Positions 40,105 to 50,255 of a DNA stretch of 64,000 nucleotides are shown one piece after another. Under the pieces are notes generated by a model. The model saw nothing but the letters and a program-made list of their open reading frames with translations. It ran no database searches and was not told where the DNA came from. This DNA is from Candidatus Riesia pediculicola (lineage in GTDB: Bacteria > Pseudomonadota > Gammaproteobacteria > Enterobacterales > Enterobacteriaceae): contig NZ_CP012841.1 in NCBI RefSeq assembly GCF_002073915.1, forward strand, positions 504,905 through 568,904. The letters are read 5' to 3'. The translations under genes were made by a program, and so were the position numbers. How positions within the stretch are numbered: position 1 is the stretch's first letter; the number at the start of each line of letters is the position of its first letter.

Positions 40105-40971
40105 TTATTTGTTTTCTTTTCCGACTAATGTGGATCCTATGGAAGCAAATACTATGAAAAATAGAGCAACCCATTGAATAGAACTGAGATTTTCATGAAG
40201 AAAAATTCTTCCAATCAGTGCTCCTATCGCAGGTTCCAAGCTCATTAAAGTTCCAAAAGTTTTTGTTGACATTTTAGTAAGTGCGAACATTTCTATAGTG
40301 TACGGAAAAGTTGTAGATAAGAAGGAAACAGCACAAGCAGTTGGTAAAGTTGAAAGATTGAAAAGTTCATGAGTTCCAACTTTTATTAATCCCAAAGGAA
40401 AAAAAATAATCGTTGAGATTATTGATCCTACAGATACGGAAATCGATGATCCATATCTCATTCCTGCTATTCTTCCAGAAAGAATATAAGCACTCCAACA
40501 AGTTCCAGCTAACAAAGCGTAGATTATTCCTATCAAGTCTATTTCATAGTTATAAAATGGAAAAAGTAAGAAGAGTCCTGTGATTACCATTATGATCCAA
40601 AAGAAATCCATTGCTTTTTTAGAGAAAAAAAATGCTACAGAAAGTGGTCCCGTGAATTCTAAGGCTACTGCAATACCAAGAGGTATTCTCTCTAAAGATA
40701 GATAGAATAAAGAATTCATTGATCCTAAAGATACTCCATATATGAGAAGATGAATAATCGATCCTTTCTTAAGATTTATTTTCCATGGTTTAAAAAATAT
40801 GCATAGTATGATCGAAGCAATAGACAATCTTAATGCAGTTACTCCAAATGTTCCAATGGTTGAAAATAGTTTTTTTGCTAAAGATGCTCCAATTTGGATC
40901 GATATCATTCCAGAAATTAATGAAATAATACAGATTGTAGAATTCCATTTTTTATCTCTTTTAAAAAACAT
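40105..40971 (-). CDS. rhtA: Threonine/homoserine exporter RhtA (DMT family)
   Basis: Ten-transmembrane drug/metabolite-type permease; E. coli RhtA exports threonine and homoserine. IQIGASLAKKLF, GVTALRLSIAS, PLGIAVALEFTGPLSVA, YILSGRIAG and TFGTLMSLEPAIGAL align closely with RhtA (295 residues). I choose ATG 40971 (288 residues), which has AGGA eight bases upstream; the frame is open to a TTG at 41025. Since the thrA gene has lost its homoserine dehydrogenase half, the exported substrate here may be something else, for example another amino acid passed to the host. Confidence 0.88.
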   Translation of the reverse strand: MFFKRDKKWNSTICIISLISGMISIQIGASLAKKLFSTIGTFGVTALRLSIASIILCIFFKPWKINLKKGSIIHLLIYGVSLGSMNSLFYLSLERIPLGIAVALEFTGPLSVAFFFSKKAMDFFWIIMVITGLFLLFPFYNYEIDLIGIIYALLAGTCWSAYILSGRIAGMRYGSSISVSVGSIISTIIFFPLGLIKVGTHELFNLSTLPTACAVSFLSTTFPYTIEMFALTKMSTKTFGTLMSLEPAIGALIGRIFLHENLSSIQWVALFFIVFASIGSTLVGKENK

Positions 40972-41368
40972 ATAAAGATTCCTGAGATCGCGTAAAAAAA
41001 TAGATACTATTAGAATGCTTTTCAATATCTATTATAGAATATGAATTTTTGAGTTTGGAGTATGAGTTTTTTTGAAAAGTATAAAATTTGATTTAATTAA
41101 ATATACGATAGAAAAAAATTCGATCAATTTTTTAATTTGTTATTTTCATAAGTATATATAATCGAATATCTTTTTTAAAGATATCAGTTATTTTATTAAT
41201 GTTGACTTTTTATTTTTTGTATAAGTTATTTAATCTTTTAAAAAATAAGATCTTTTTTAAAATATGGTAGAAAATTAAATTTTTATTTTGACTTTCTTTC
41301 AAAAGAAAGATAAATAAGAGTTGGAGATAATTAATCATATCGTGCAAAGATATGTTTTTAAATAATTA
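40972..41368. other. Spacer between rhtA and folE
   Basis: 397 bp between divergent genes, AT-rich, without recognisable protein, RNA gene or hairpin. It must contain promoters for rhtA (leftward) and folE (rightward). Confidence 0.4.
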
Positions 41369-41968
41369 ATGACTATCAGAGGTACGAATAAGATGTCTTT
41401 TTCAAATGAAAAATCTAGTATGATTCAGAAAAAACTTCAGATGAATGGTGTGAATGTACAATCTGAAATTAATATCGATCAATCTTTAAAACATCTTTCT
41501 CAAGAATATGCTAAAATGTTTTCCAAATCAGGTTATAATCATTTTCCAAAAATCGATCTCATGAAAAATGATACACGATCTGATCAAATGATTATGATCA
41601 ATAATATTCAGTTCATCAGTTTTTGCGAACATCATTTATTAGTGATAGATGGATTTTCCACAGTGGCATATATTCCTAAAAAGTACATCGTTGGATTTTC
41701 TAAAATTTCCCAAATAGTTCATTTCTTTTCTAAAAGACCTCAACTTCAGGAGAGACTTACCAGACAGATATTAATTTCTTTGAAGACTATATTGGATATT
41801 GAGGATGTTGCCGTATTTGTAAGGGCGGTTCACTACTGTATGAAGTTGAAAACACAAGATGGATCAAGTGATGTCATTACGACTGAATTAAGTGGATCAT
41901 TTTTATCAAATCATTCGCTTAAAAACAATTTTTTTAGGTCATGTTATAGTTTTAATAAAGGTGGATAA
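41369..41968 (+). CDS. folE: GTP cyclohydrolase I
   Basis: First enzyme of folate synthesis: turns GTP into 7,8-dihydroneopterin triphosphate, later processed by FolB (55654). The zinc ligands are Cys86 and His89 (SFCEHH) and Cys157 (HYC), with His155 nearby. TVAYIPK and QERLTRQIL match E. coli FolE (222 residues; 199 here). Two things are unusual. The N-terminal region before FPKI is short and the TPHR motif is not recognisable, and the Arg-Gly that normally follows HxCxxx is Lys161-Thr162. The start is ATG 41369; Met9 is an alternative. Confidence 0.88.
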   Translation: MTIRGTNKMSFSNEKSSMIQKKLQMNGVNVQSEINIDQSLKHLSQEYAKMFSKSGYNHFPKIDLMKNDTRSDQMIMINNIQFISFCEHHLLVIDGFSTVAYIPKKYIVGFSKISQIVHFFSKRPQLQERLTRQILISLKTILDIEDVAVFVRAVHYCMKLKTQDGSSDVITTELSGSFLSNHSLKNNFFRSCYSFNKGG

Positions 41969-42022
41969 ATAAAATTTTCATTTGTATAATCGATTAGAAA
42001 ATAACATTTTTTTGATCATATC

Positions 42023-43654
42023 TTAATCTTCTTTCAGAAAAATTTTTCCATTTAGATCAATTCTACTGGCTAGAGATTTGAAATCGTTAATTTTATGATT
42101 TAATAAAGGATTGTTCAAACTATTCCAATCATGATGAAAAGAATAATTTAGAAAATTGGAAGATCTTTCCGCTATCTTCGGCAATATCGGAGATAAATAT
42201 GTCATCAATATTTTGAATAAATTGATTCCAGTCGAACATATTTCATGCATCTTTTTGTTTTCTAATTTGGGATCGATTTTCCAGGGAGAACACATCTCGA
42301 CGTATTTATTTGCCAGATCTGAAAGAAAACAGATTCGTTTTACTGCAGAGTTGAAGTTCAGAGATATAAATGATTGCTCTATTTTTTTAGATTCCTTAAT
42401 GAACTTCTGATACAAAAACATATTATCTAGCTTTTTAGATAGGTAGTTACAGAAATATTTCTTTATGAAAGAAGCATTTCTAGAAGCTAAGTTGATTATT
42501 TTATTAATTAATTCTTTGTTAATTTTATTTGAAAAATCTGTCAGATTAAAGTTAACGTCTTCAAATTTTGAAGATAATTTAGAAGCAAAGTAATATCTTA
42601 AATAATCGGAATCAAAATGTTTTAAATAGGAATTCGCTGAAATAAAATTTCCCTTCGATTTTGACATTTTCTGTCCATCAACAGTAAGATGTCCGTGAAC
42701 AAAAATATTGTTAGGTTTTCTATACTTTATTCCTTCTAGAATAGAAGGCCAAAATAAGGTATGAAAATAAATAATGTCTTTTCCTATGAAATGAAAAAGA
42801 AGATCTTCGGAATTGTTTTTCCAAAATCTTTGAAAACTTATTTTTCTTTTTTTAAAAAGAGTTCGAGAAGATGCTATATATCCTATAGTAGCATCCAACC
42901 ATACATAAAAATATTTTCTTTTTTCTTCTGGAATTTTAAATCCAAAATATGGATCATCTCTACTAATATCCCAATCTTTTAGACCTTTTGAAATCCATTC
43001 TATAGACTTATTTTTAACAGATTGTGAGAAAGGCATACAATTGATCCATTCAAATAATTTTTTTTGAAATTTTGAAAGGATTAAAAAAATATGTTTAGTT
43101 TTTTTAATTTTTAAAGGAGATTGAGAAAGAATTGAACGGGGATGAAGCAAATCTGTCGAGTTATACACTACCCCACAAATTTCACAATTATCTCCGTATT
43201 GATCAGGAGATAGACAATTAGGACAATTTCCTTTCACGAATCGATCTGGAAGAAAAAACTTTTTTTCAGAATCATATAGTTGAGAAACAATTTTCTTTTT
43301 TATATATCCTCTTTTTTTTAAAATCAAATAGATTTTTTGGGTTATATTTTTGTTTTCTAAATCGTTCGTAGAACAATAAATATCATGTGAAATAGAGAAT
43401 TTTAGTAGATCTTCTTTATGTTCCTTATGCATTTTTTGAATCATTTTGGAAGGATCCATATCTAGATCTATTGCTTTTAGCATAATAGCTGCGCCATGTG
43501 AATCATCTGAAGACATGAAAAGGACCTCTTCTCCTTTCATTTTTCTATATCTCACCCAAATATCTGCTTGAATGTGCTCTAAAAGATGTCCCAAATGAAT
43601 TGGTCCGTTAGAGTATGGAAAAGCACAAGTAACTAAAATGGTTTTTTTTTTCAT
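42023..43654 (-). CDS. metG: Methionyl-tRNA synthetase, catalytic and anticodon domains only
   Basis: Class I synthetase that charges initiator and elongator tRNA-Met. HLGH at residues 20-23 is the HIGH motif, a four-Cys zinc knuckle is at Cys144, Cys147, Cys157 and Cys160, and KMSKS lies near residue 330 (GQKMSKSKGN). The protein ends at 543 residues, right after the helical anticodon-binding domain. E. coli MetG (677 residues) has a further C-terminal tRNA-binding/dimerisation domain, missing here. A truncated E. coli enzyme of about 550 residues is known to be active as a monomer, so function is plausible. Confidence 0.95.
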   Translation of the reverse strand: MKKKTILVTCAFPYSNGPIHLGHLLEHIQADIWVRYRKMKGEEVLFMSSDDSHGAAIMLKAIDLDMDPSKMIQKMHKEHKEDLLKFSISHDIYCSTNDLENKNITQKIYLILKKRGYIKKKIVSQLYDSEKKFFLPDRFVKGNCPNCLSPDQYGDNCEICGVVYNSTDLLHPRSILSQSPLKIKKTKHIFLILSKFQKKLFEWINCMPFSQSVKNKSIEWISKGLKDWDISRDDPYFGFKIPEEKRKYFYVWLDATIGYIASSRTLFKKRKISFQRFWKNNSEDLLFHFIGKDIIYFHTLFWPSILEGIKYRKPNNIFVHGHLTVDGQKMSKSKGNFISANSYLKHFDSDYLRYYFASKLSSKFEDVNFNLTDFSNKINKELINKIINLASRNASFIKKYFCNYLSKKLDNMFLYQKFIKESKKIEQSFISLNFNSAVKRICFLSDLANKYVEMCSPWKIDPKLENKKMHEICSTGINLFKILMTYLSPILPKIAERSSNFLNYSFHHDWNSLNNPLLNHKINDFKSLASRIDLNGKIFLKED

Positions 43655-44020
43655 GAGATCTCAGTTAATGTATGGAAAAATGAATTGATAACTATTTAAA
43701 TATTATCAATTCTATTCTTGAATTAAAAACTTTTAATGTATTTTATTAATCCATATTAGACTGCTAAAATATAGATTTCTTTAATTAAGTGAAACTTTTT
43801 TTTAAAACATGTTTTTGATATTTATTTATCGTAAAAGTAAATACTAAAATTTTCTTTAACTTTTTGTGCTTTATAGTTTTTTATTATTTTTAATGCGATC
43901 TATTTCAATATAATTTTAATTCATAATAGTTAGTATATTTTAGAAATTTTATGAAAATTATTTACTTTTTATATTTAAGAATTATATGAATTGATATGTT
44001 TCCGTTATTCAGGAGGAATT
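43655..44020. other. Spacer between metG and dcd
   Basis: 366 bp between divergent genes. No coding or RNA signal is seen apart from the perfect AGGAGG at 44011-44016, four bases before the dcd ATG. Confidence 0.45.
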
Positions 44021-44605
44021 ATGAGATTTTGTGACAAAGATATTATACAACACTTAAAGTCTGGAAAAATTTATATCTCTCCTTCTCCAAAGATAGAAAA
44101 GATTAGTGGAGTAACTGTAGACTTTCATTTAGGTAATGAAGTGAGAGTCTTTCAGAAAAATAATTCATCTCCATGCATAGATCTCGGTGAACTTCAACAA
44201 AGAAAAGATGGTTCTTACCTAGACGAGATGATCAGTAAGAGAATCCTTTTAGAGGATCATGAAAAAATTTTGTTACGCCCAACAGAACTAATAATAGCTA
44301 TCACTTTTGAAAGTCTTTCTTTGACGAATGATATTGTAGGATGGATAGATGGAAAATCTTCCTTTGCAAGATTTGGATTAATGGTGCATGTGACTTCTAA
44401 TCGAATAGATCCTGGTTGGAATGGAAAAATTGTTTTGGAAATAATTAATTTGGGAAAATTTCCTCTATTTCTGAGACCAAAAATGGTTATTTGCGCAATT
44501 AGTTTTGAAAAAATTTCTGGATCTTCCTTACGTCCTTATAGTTCTAAGAAGGGAGCTAAATATCGAAATCAATTTCGTCCTTCTATATTTTCTTGTTTGA
44601 GTTAA
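44021..44605 (+). CDS. dcd: dCTP deaminase
   Basis: Deaminates dCTP to dUTP, the main source of dUMP for thymidylate in enteric bacteria. MRFCDKDII at the start, ATVDFHLG-type VTVDFHLGN, the active-site GKSSFARFG and the RIDPGWNG loop match E. coli Dcd (193 residues; 194 here). A perfect AGGAGG at 44011-44016 fixes the ATG at 44021; the frame is open 30 bases further to a TTG, but without a ribosome-binding site. It is next to yegH as in E. coli (dcd-asmA-yegH), with asmA gone. Confidence 0.95.
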   Translation: MRFCDKDIIQHLKSGKIYISPSPKIEKISGVTVDFHLGNEVRVFQKNNSSPCIDLGELQQRKDGSYLDEMISKRILLEDHEKILLRPTELIIAITFESLSLTNDIVGWIDGKSSFARFGLMVHVTSNRIDPGWNGKIVLEIINLGKFPLFLRPKMVICAISFEKISGSSLRPYSSKKGAKYRNQFRPSIFSCLS

Positions 44606-44680
44606 ACTTCTTAATCTTTTGGAATAAATGAAGAACGATGATCTATTTTCTTTCAAAGTTTAAAGAAGTTATATCGGATC

Positions 44681-46255
44681 TCATAGAGTTGTTGTTATGA
44701 GGATTTTTTTGATTCTTCTGCTATTGACTTCTATTGGCTCAAAAATCCATCTTTCAATGAGTACTCTTTCTCCTACCGAAGGTACTCTTTGAAGTTTTTC
44801 CATCAAAAGTCCAGCTATTGTTTCGTATTCTCTATTCTCATCTAAGGTAATTGGAATATGTAGAATGAGATCTTCTAATGGAATAGATCCGTTTACAAGC
44901 CATCTACTATTTTTTAATTTCTGAATGTCGTATCTGGAATCTTTTTCTTCTTGATCTATTGAAAGATTTCCCGAAAACGTTTCTATTATATCTATTAGTG
45001 TAATGATTCCTTCTACAGATCCGAACTCGTCGGCAACAAATGCAAAATGTGTTTTAGCTTGTTGAAATTGCTTTATTGCTTGAAATAAAGATAAATTTTC
45101 TGGAAAAATAATTGGTTGAGTAATTAATTTGTTTAAATCAAAAGATTTTTTTCTAAGTTGTTGTTCTAATATATCAGAAATATACACGATTCCTATTGGT
45201 TCATTGCTGACTGATTTATCAATTACGATCAGATGATTTGGATGGTATTTTTCTATTATTTCGACGATCTCTTCTTTTGATTGATCAATATTTACGTATT
45301 TAATGTCATGTCTGGAAGTCATCACGCTGTTCACACTTCTTTGAGAAAATCCTAGCAAACGAACAACCATCTGTTTCTCCTGATGATTAAAAATATTTTT
45401 TGTATCGTGAGTTAAATCCAATGTTTCTTTGTCCAGTTCTATTGAATCGTGTTTTCCTTCTAAAATTCTTAGAATGGCTTCTGCAGTTCTCTCTCTGATT
45501 GATTTTTTGCTTTTGAGAATTTTTCTTCTATTGAGAATAGCAAAATGATTCAAAATCTCGATCAATATGGAGAAACTAACCGAAAAATAAAGATATCCTT
45601 TTGGTATTGAATACCCAAATCCTTCTAAAAATAAACTAAAACCAATCATTAGCAGGAAACTTAAGCATAAAATAACGATTGTTGGATGGTTATGAACGAG
45701 TTTAGTTAGTTGTTTACTAGCAATTATCATTAGTAAAGTGGAAATTGTGATTGCTATTATTACAATTTTTATATGATCTATGATTCCGATGGCAGTAATT
45801 ATGGAGTCTACTGAAAATATAGTATCTAACATAATTATTTGGATGACGGTGTACCAATATTTTGCAGTTTTCCCTTCATCGTATTTTTGGTTCTTTTTCT
45901 GTAAATCCTTTCCTTCTAACCTTTCATGTAACTCGATAGTTGATTTGAATATTAAAAACAGTCCACCAAACAAAATTAAAATATCTTTAATGCTGAATAA
46001 AAAACCAAATAAAACGATATTTCTTTCTTTTAAAGAAATTAAGTAATTTAAACTAAATAAAAGAGAAATTCTGATTAATAAAGCACTGATTAACCCAATT
46101 GTTATGGCTTGATTTCTTTTTTCAGATAACTTTTCAGATAGAATAGTAATAAAAATTAAATTATCCACTCCGAGAATAATCTCAATAATGATTAAATTAA
46201 GTAATCCTATCCAGAGAATAGGGTCATATAAATACCAAATAATTTTTTCTATCAT
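44681..46255 (-). CDS. yegH: TerC-family membrane protein with CBS and CorC domains (YegH)
   Basis: The N-terminal 230 residues form a TerC-type membrane domain with about seven hydrophobic segments (EIILGVDNLIF and DTIFSVDSIITA carry its conserved Asp residues). A pair of CBS domains follows (about 300-430, from MTSRHDIKYV to the DEFGSVEGIITL segment), then a CorC/HlyC-type C-terminal domain. Length and sequence fit E. coli YegH (527 residues; 524 here) better than its paralogue YoaE, and the adjacent dcd gene supports this. TerC-family proteins have been linked to metal export during protein secretion; the role of YegH itself is not established. Confidence 0.9.
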   Translation of the reverse strand: MIEKIIWYLYDPILWIGLLNLIIIEIILGVDNLIFITILSEKLSEKRNQAITIGLISALLIRISLLFSLNYLISLKERNIVLFGFLFSIKDILILFGGLFLIFKSTIELHERLEGKDLQKKNQKYDEGKTAKYWYTVIQIIMLDTIFSVDSIITAIGIIDHIKIVIIAITISTLLMIIASKQLTKLVHNHPTIVILCLSFLLMIGFSLFLEGFGYSIPKGYLYFSVSFSILIEILNHFAILNRRKILKSKKSIRERTAEAILRILEGKHDSIELDKETLDLTHDTKNIFNHQEKQMVVRLLGFSQRSVNSVMTSRHDIKYVNIDQSKEEIVEIIEKYHPNHLIVIDKSVSNEPIGIVYISDILEQQLRKKSFDLNKLITQPIIFPENLSLFQAIKQFQQAKTHFAFVADEFGSVEGIITLIDIIETFSGNLSIDQEEKDSRYDIQKLKNSRWLVNGSIPLEDLILHIPITLDENREYETIAGLLMEKLQRVPSVGERVLIERWIFEPIEVNSRRIKKILITTTL

Positions 46256-46741
46256 AAATCAGATAACTGAAGAAGTCTTAGAAGGTTTTTCATATTCTTA
46301 ATAATAAAAAAATATATCGAAATACTCGATCGATTTACAAATAGTTTTTCTACCAACATTGATCGATATAGAATAGTTTATTGTTGATAGGAAACGAATT
46401 CTAAGCAATCTAAAAATAATTTCAATAAATTCTTTAAAGGAATTTTTTTTAATGTTTAATAATTTTTAAAATTTTGAAAAATGTTAATCATATAAATTTA
46501 ATTTTTCAAAAATATTAAATATTGATATCGATAATCTTTGTTTGTTTTCAATTTGAATAAGATTTTGTTGAAACTAACTTAATATCGCAATCATATGATT
46601 TCTAACTTTTGTTAATCTAATCACTGCATAAAAATTTTCTTTTAATTTCATCTGATTTAAATATGTCTTTCCACGTTTATTGTGTGAATATTATTATTGT
46701 AATATACTGTTCTCAAAAATCGTTCAGATTATAATATAAAT
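46256..46741. other. Spacer between yegH and glyQ
   Basis: 486 bp between divergent genes. I see no open frame with similarity, no tRNA and no T-box-like structure ahead of glyQ. Presumably eroded DNA plus two promoters. Confidence 0.4.
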
Positions 46742-47602
46742 ATGACTTTTCAAGAGATTATTCTTTATTTACAAAAATATTGGATTAAAATGGGTTGTAT
46801 AATAATACAACCAGTAGATATACAAGTAGGGGCAGCAACCTCTCATCCAATGACTTGTTTAAATGCAATTTCTGATCAGTCAATCGCTATTGCGTATACA
46901 CAACCTTCTAGAAGACCAACAGACGGAAGATATTCAAAAAGTAAAAATAGACTTCAACATTATTACCAATTTCAAGTTGTTATTAAACCTGCTCCTTTTG
47001 ACATTCAAGAAATTTATTTACGATCCTTAGATATGCTAGGAATTGATTTAAAAAATAATGATATTAGATTTGTAGAGGATAATTGGGAAAACGAAACTTT
47101 AGGAGCCAGCGGAGTCGGATGGGAAATTTGGTTGAATGGCATGGAAATTACTCAATTTACGTATTTTCAGAAAGTTTGTGGAATTCCTTGCGATAAAATT
47201 GTGGTTGAATTAACTTATGGGTTAGAAAGAATTTCTATGCATATTCAGAATGTAGAAAATGTTTTCGATTTGGTTTGGGCAAACAGTAAATTTGGAAAAG
47301 TTAAATATGGAGATATATTTTATCGAAATGAAATAGAACAATCTGAGTATAATTTTCAACATTCTGATATTAATTTCTTACTAGAAAGCTTTAAAAATCA
47401 TCAAAAACAGTCCATAAGTTTATTAGATCAAGATAAAGGATTGCCTATTCCTTCTTATGAACATTTACTAAAATCTATACATTATTTTAATATTTTGGAT
47501 GCGAGAAATGTTTTCTCTGTTAATGAAAGACAAATGTATATATCAAAAATATATAATTTAATTAAAAAAATCGCTAAAATTTATTTAAATTCGAAAAAAT
47601 AG
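46742..47602 (+). CDS. glyQ: Glycyl-tRNA synthetase alpha subunit
   Basis: Catalytic subunit of the bacterial alpha2beta2 glycyl-tRNA synthetase. MTFQEIILYLQKYW, GAATSHP, QPSRRPTDGRY, HYYQFQVVIKP and the class II motif around GVGWEIWLNGMEITQFTYFQ are almost identical to E. coli GlyQ (303 residues; 286 here, slightly shortened at the C terminus). It is followed after two bases by glyS, with which it must assemble. Confidence 0.97.
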   Translation: MTFQEIILYLQKYWIKMGCIIIQPVDIQVGAATSHPMTCLNAISDQSIAIAYTQPSRRPTDGRYSKSKNRLQHYYQFQVVIKPAPFDIQEIYLRSLDMLGIDLKNNDIRFVEDNWENETLGASGVGWEIWLNGMEITQFTYFQKVCGIPCDKIVVELTYGLERISMHIQNVENVFDLVWANSKFGKVKYGDIFYRNEIEQSEYNFQHSDINFLLESFKNHQKQSISLLDQDKGLPIPSYEHLLKSIHYFNILDARNVFSVNERQMYISKIYNLIKKIAKIYLNSKK

Positions 47603-47604
47603 AT

Positions 47605-49674
47605 ATGCATGATAAAAAAATTCTTTTCAAGAAAACTTTATTAATTGAAATAGGAACAGAAGATCTTCCATATAGAATCTTATGGTTAATATTGAAAAAG
47701 TTCTCTAATAACTTTCTAGATCAATTAAAAAAAAATCGTTTTGATTCCGATAAAATATATAGTTATGTTTCTTTAAGGAGATTAGCCGTCAAAATAATCG
47801 GGTTTTCTAGTTCAATCGAACATTGCAAACCAGAAAAGAGATTGATAAAAACACGTGATTTTCCTCAAAACAATTTTTCAAAATGTTATAAAAAAAAATG
47901 TTTTGAAGAAAATTATGATTGTTTAGATGAAATTTCATTTCATCGAAAAACCTTATATTCAAAAATAATTCGAATGGTCATATTTTCCTTAAGGAATCTT
48001 TCTTCTTTTGGATTTATGAAATGGGGAGATGGTAACGTAAAAAATCAATTTATTCGACCAGTTCATAGCGTAGTAATTCTTTTAGACAAATTTTTAGTAA
48101 ATGATGGAAATCGTATTTTTGGAATAAATATTAGTAGAAAGACTCTTAAAAATAGATCATATTTTTCAGAAGAAAAATATATTCTTTTAGATTCAGCCGA
48201 TCAATATCCTTATTCTTTACAAAAATTTGGTCATGTTATTCCAGATTATAAAGTAAGAAAATCCATTATTCGAAAAAAAATCAACATATTAGCTAAAAGT
48301 TCTAATGGAACAGTTAAATTAGATTATGGAATATTAGACCAAATGACTTCAATGGTAGAATGGCCGAATCTGTTAAAAGCAAGTTTTAAAAAAAGATTTT
48401 TATCTTTTCCAAAAGATATAATTGTTCATATTATACAGACTGTTCATAAGTACATTCCAATATATGATAAAAAAGGCCAATTAACTTCAGAATTCATATT
48501 TGTTTACGACGCTCCTTTTTTGAGAAGAAAAAATAAAGTTATTCATGATAATCAAAAAGTTATTAATTCTCGTCTAGAAGATATTCTTTTTTTCTTTCAA
48601 AAAGATAGAATTTATAGTTTGTTTGATTTTTTATCTATGACAAAAAGGATTTTGTTTTATAAAAAATTAGGAAATATGTATGAAAAAACTAAGAGAATAA
48701 TCATCTTATCAAAGTATATATCTGAAAAGATAGGAATTACTCAAAAAAAATTAGTTTTTCGTGCGAGTTTGTTGTCCAAATGTGATTTAGCAACCTCTAT
48801 GGTCAATTGTTTTTCAGATACTCAAGGGATTGTTGGGATGTGCTACGCCAAATTAGATATGGAGAACGATGAAGTTTCAATTGCTATTAGAGAGCAATAT
48901 TATCCAAGATATTCAAGAGATCGTCTTCCAATTTCAAAAATTGGAGATATTCTTTCTATTTCAGATAAGATAGATTCCTTAGTTGCTATGTTTGGAATTG
49001 GGATAGAATATCAAGGAAAAAAAGATCCGCTATTTTTACGAAGAATGTCTATTGGAATATTAAGAATTATGATTGAAAAAAAGTATGATTTCAATTTATT
49101 GGAAATAATAGAAAAATCTTCAAAAATATATAGTTCTTTTCTTTTTAGAAAAAGAGATTTTTTGAAAAATATAGATAATTTTTTGATGAGAAGATTGAAA
49201 TATTGGTATTTCCAGAACGGATGTCCGATGAACCTAATTAATTCAATTCAATTAAGTTCTATAAAGGATTTGCAGGACTTTAATTTAAAAATTAAAGCAA
49301 TTTTATTATTTCAGTCAAACGAAAAGTTACAAAATCTTTTTCGAATTAATAAAAGAATTTCGAAAATTGTTAATAAAAATACGAATCAAGTCCATGATGA
49401 TATCGATCATCAATTACTTCAGTCAACTCAAGAAATAGAATTATTTCAAACTTTTCTTTCAGTAAAGCGCGAAGTATATAGTTTATTTTCTCGAAAAATG
49501 TATTTCGAATGTATGCTCAAAATGCATGATTTGGTGATTCCAGTAGATCATTTTTTTAAACATACTATAATTATGGATAAAAACCATAATATTCGACAAA
49601 ATCGAATCAATATTTTGAAAAGTGTTCAGAGTTTATTGTCAAAAATCATTGATTTTTCTTGTCTCAAGAAATAG
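47605..49674 (+). CDS. glyS: Glycyl-tRNA synthetase beta subunit
   Basis: tRNA-recognition subunit of glycyl-tRNA synthetase. It has 689 residues, the same as E. coli GlyS, starting with the conserved LLIEIGTEDLP. RRLAVKI, FMKWGDG, FIRPVHS, the MVEWPN and QGIVGMCYA motifs are clear. It is more diverged than GlyQ, as usual in reduced genomes, and has a C-terminal anticodon-binding region. Cotranscribed with glyQ. The dedA-family gene converges on it. Confidence 0.95.
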   Translation: MHDKKILFKKTLLIEIGTEDLPYRILWLILKKFSNNFLDQLKKNRFDSDKIYSYVSLRRLAVKIIGFSSSIEHCKPEKRLIKTRDFPQNNFSKCYKKKCFEENYDCLDEISFHRKTLYSKIIRMVIFSLRNLSSFGFMKWGDGNVKNQFIRPVHSVVILLDKFLVNDGNRIFGINISRKTLKNRSYFSEEKYILLDSADQYPYSLQKFGHVIPDYKVRKSIIRKKINILAKSSNGTVKLDYGILDQMTSMVEWPNLLKASFKKRFLSFPKDIIVHIIQTVHKYIPIYDKKGQLTSEFIFVYDAPFLRRKNKVIHDNQKVINSRLEDILFFFQKDRIYSLFDFLSMTKRILFYKKLGNMYEKTKRIIILSKYISEKIGITQKKLVFRASLLSKCDLATSMVNCFSDTQGIVGMCYAKLDMENDEVSIAIREQYYPRYSRDRLPISKIGDILSISDKIDSLVAMFGIGIEYQGKKDPLFLRRMSIGILRIMIEKKYDFNLLEIIEKSSKIYSSFLFRKRDFLKNIDNFLMRRLKYWYFQNGCPMNLINSIQLSSIKDLQDFNLKIKAILLFQSNEKLQNLFRINKRISKIVNKNTNQVHDDIDHQLLQSTQEIELFQTFLSVKREVYSLFSRKMYFECMLKMHDLVIPVDHFFKHTIIMDKNHNIRQNRINILKSVQSLLSKIIDFSCLKK

Positions 49675-49702
49675 TCGAATCTTTCTTTTTATATTTATTT
49701 TT

Positions 49703-50218
49703 TTATGAAAAAAAATTAATTAAATTAGAAGCAAGAATCAGAAAAAAAGACCATATCGAAGAAGAGAATAGATAAAAAAAGAAGTATTTATGTATTCTTT
49801 TAACATTCATCATTCCAGATACCAACGGTACTAAATATCTGAAAACTGCTAGGAATCGAGATAAAAATATTATCAGGAAAGACTTTCCTTGATCTCTTAG
49901 TACATATTTTATTTTTTTTATTTTTCTATCGTATTTTTCAAATATAAAACCCATTTTTTTTTGGTTTGAAGTTCTTATCATATAACCGATAAAATGACAA
50001 ATGATGGATCCAAAAAAAGATCCAATTGTTATTGTAATCCAAGTAGTAATGTCATTTAAATATTTATCAGAAATGATTATTAAAGTAAGTAAAGTAATAT
50101 AAGCTGGTGGTAAAAATGTAGAAACTATAACTACAGATTTTCCAAGAGATATCACAAAAATAAAATAAATTATCCAGTCTGGATTGGATTGAACTTTTAA
50201 TAATATATGATCTACCAT
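49703..50218 (-). CDS. DedA-family (SNARE-associated) inner-membrane protein
   Basis: Small integral membrane protein with about four to five hydrophobic segments. The DedA signature is present as LSRFLAVFRYLVPLVSGMMNV (the F/GRF...R...P..AG pattern), as are a STFLPP loop near residue 33 and the Gly-rich GSFFGSIICHFIG segment. At 171 residues it is shorter than the E. coli members (about 190-255). DedA proteins support envelope homeostasis; some members flip undecaprenyl phosphate or phospholipids. Similarity is somewhat closer to YabI than YqjA, but I cannot fix orthology. It is downstream of rpoD and tRNA-Ile on the same strand. Confidence 0.8.
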   Translation of the reverse strand: MVDHILLKVQSNPDWIIYFIFVISLGKSVVIVSTFLPPAYITLLTLIIISDKYLNDITTWITITIGSFFGSIICHFIGYMIRTSNQKKMGFIFEKYDRKIKKIKYVLRDQGKSFLIIFLSRFLAVFRYLVPLVSGMMNVKRIHKYFFFYLFSSSIWSFFLILASNLINFFS

Positions 50219-50255
50219 GTTTTTATTGATCTTGTCTTTTAAACAGGATCATCGT

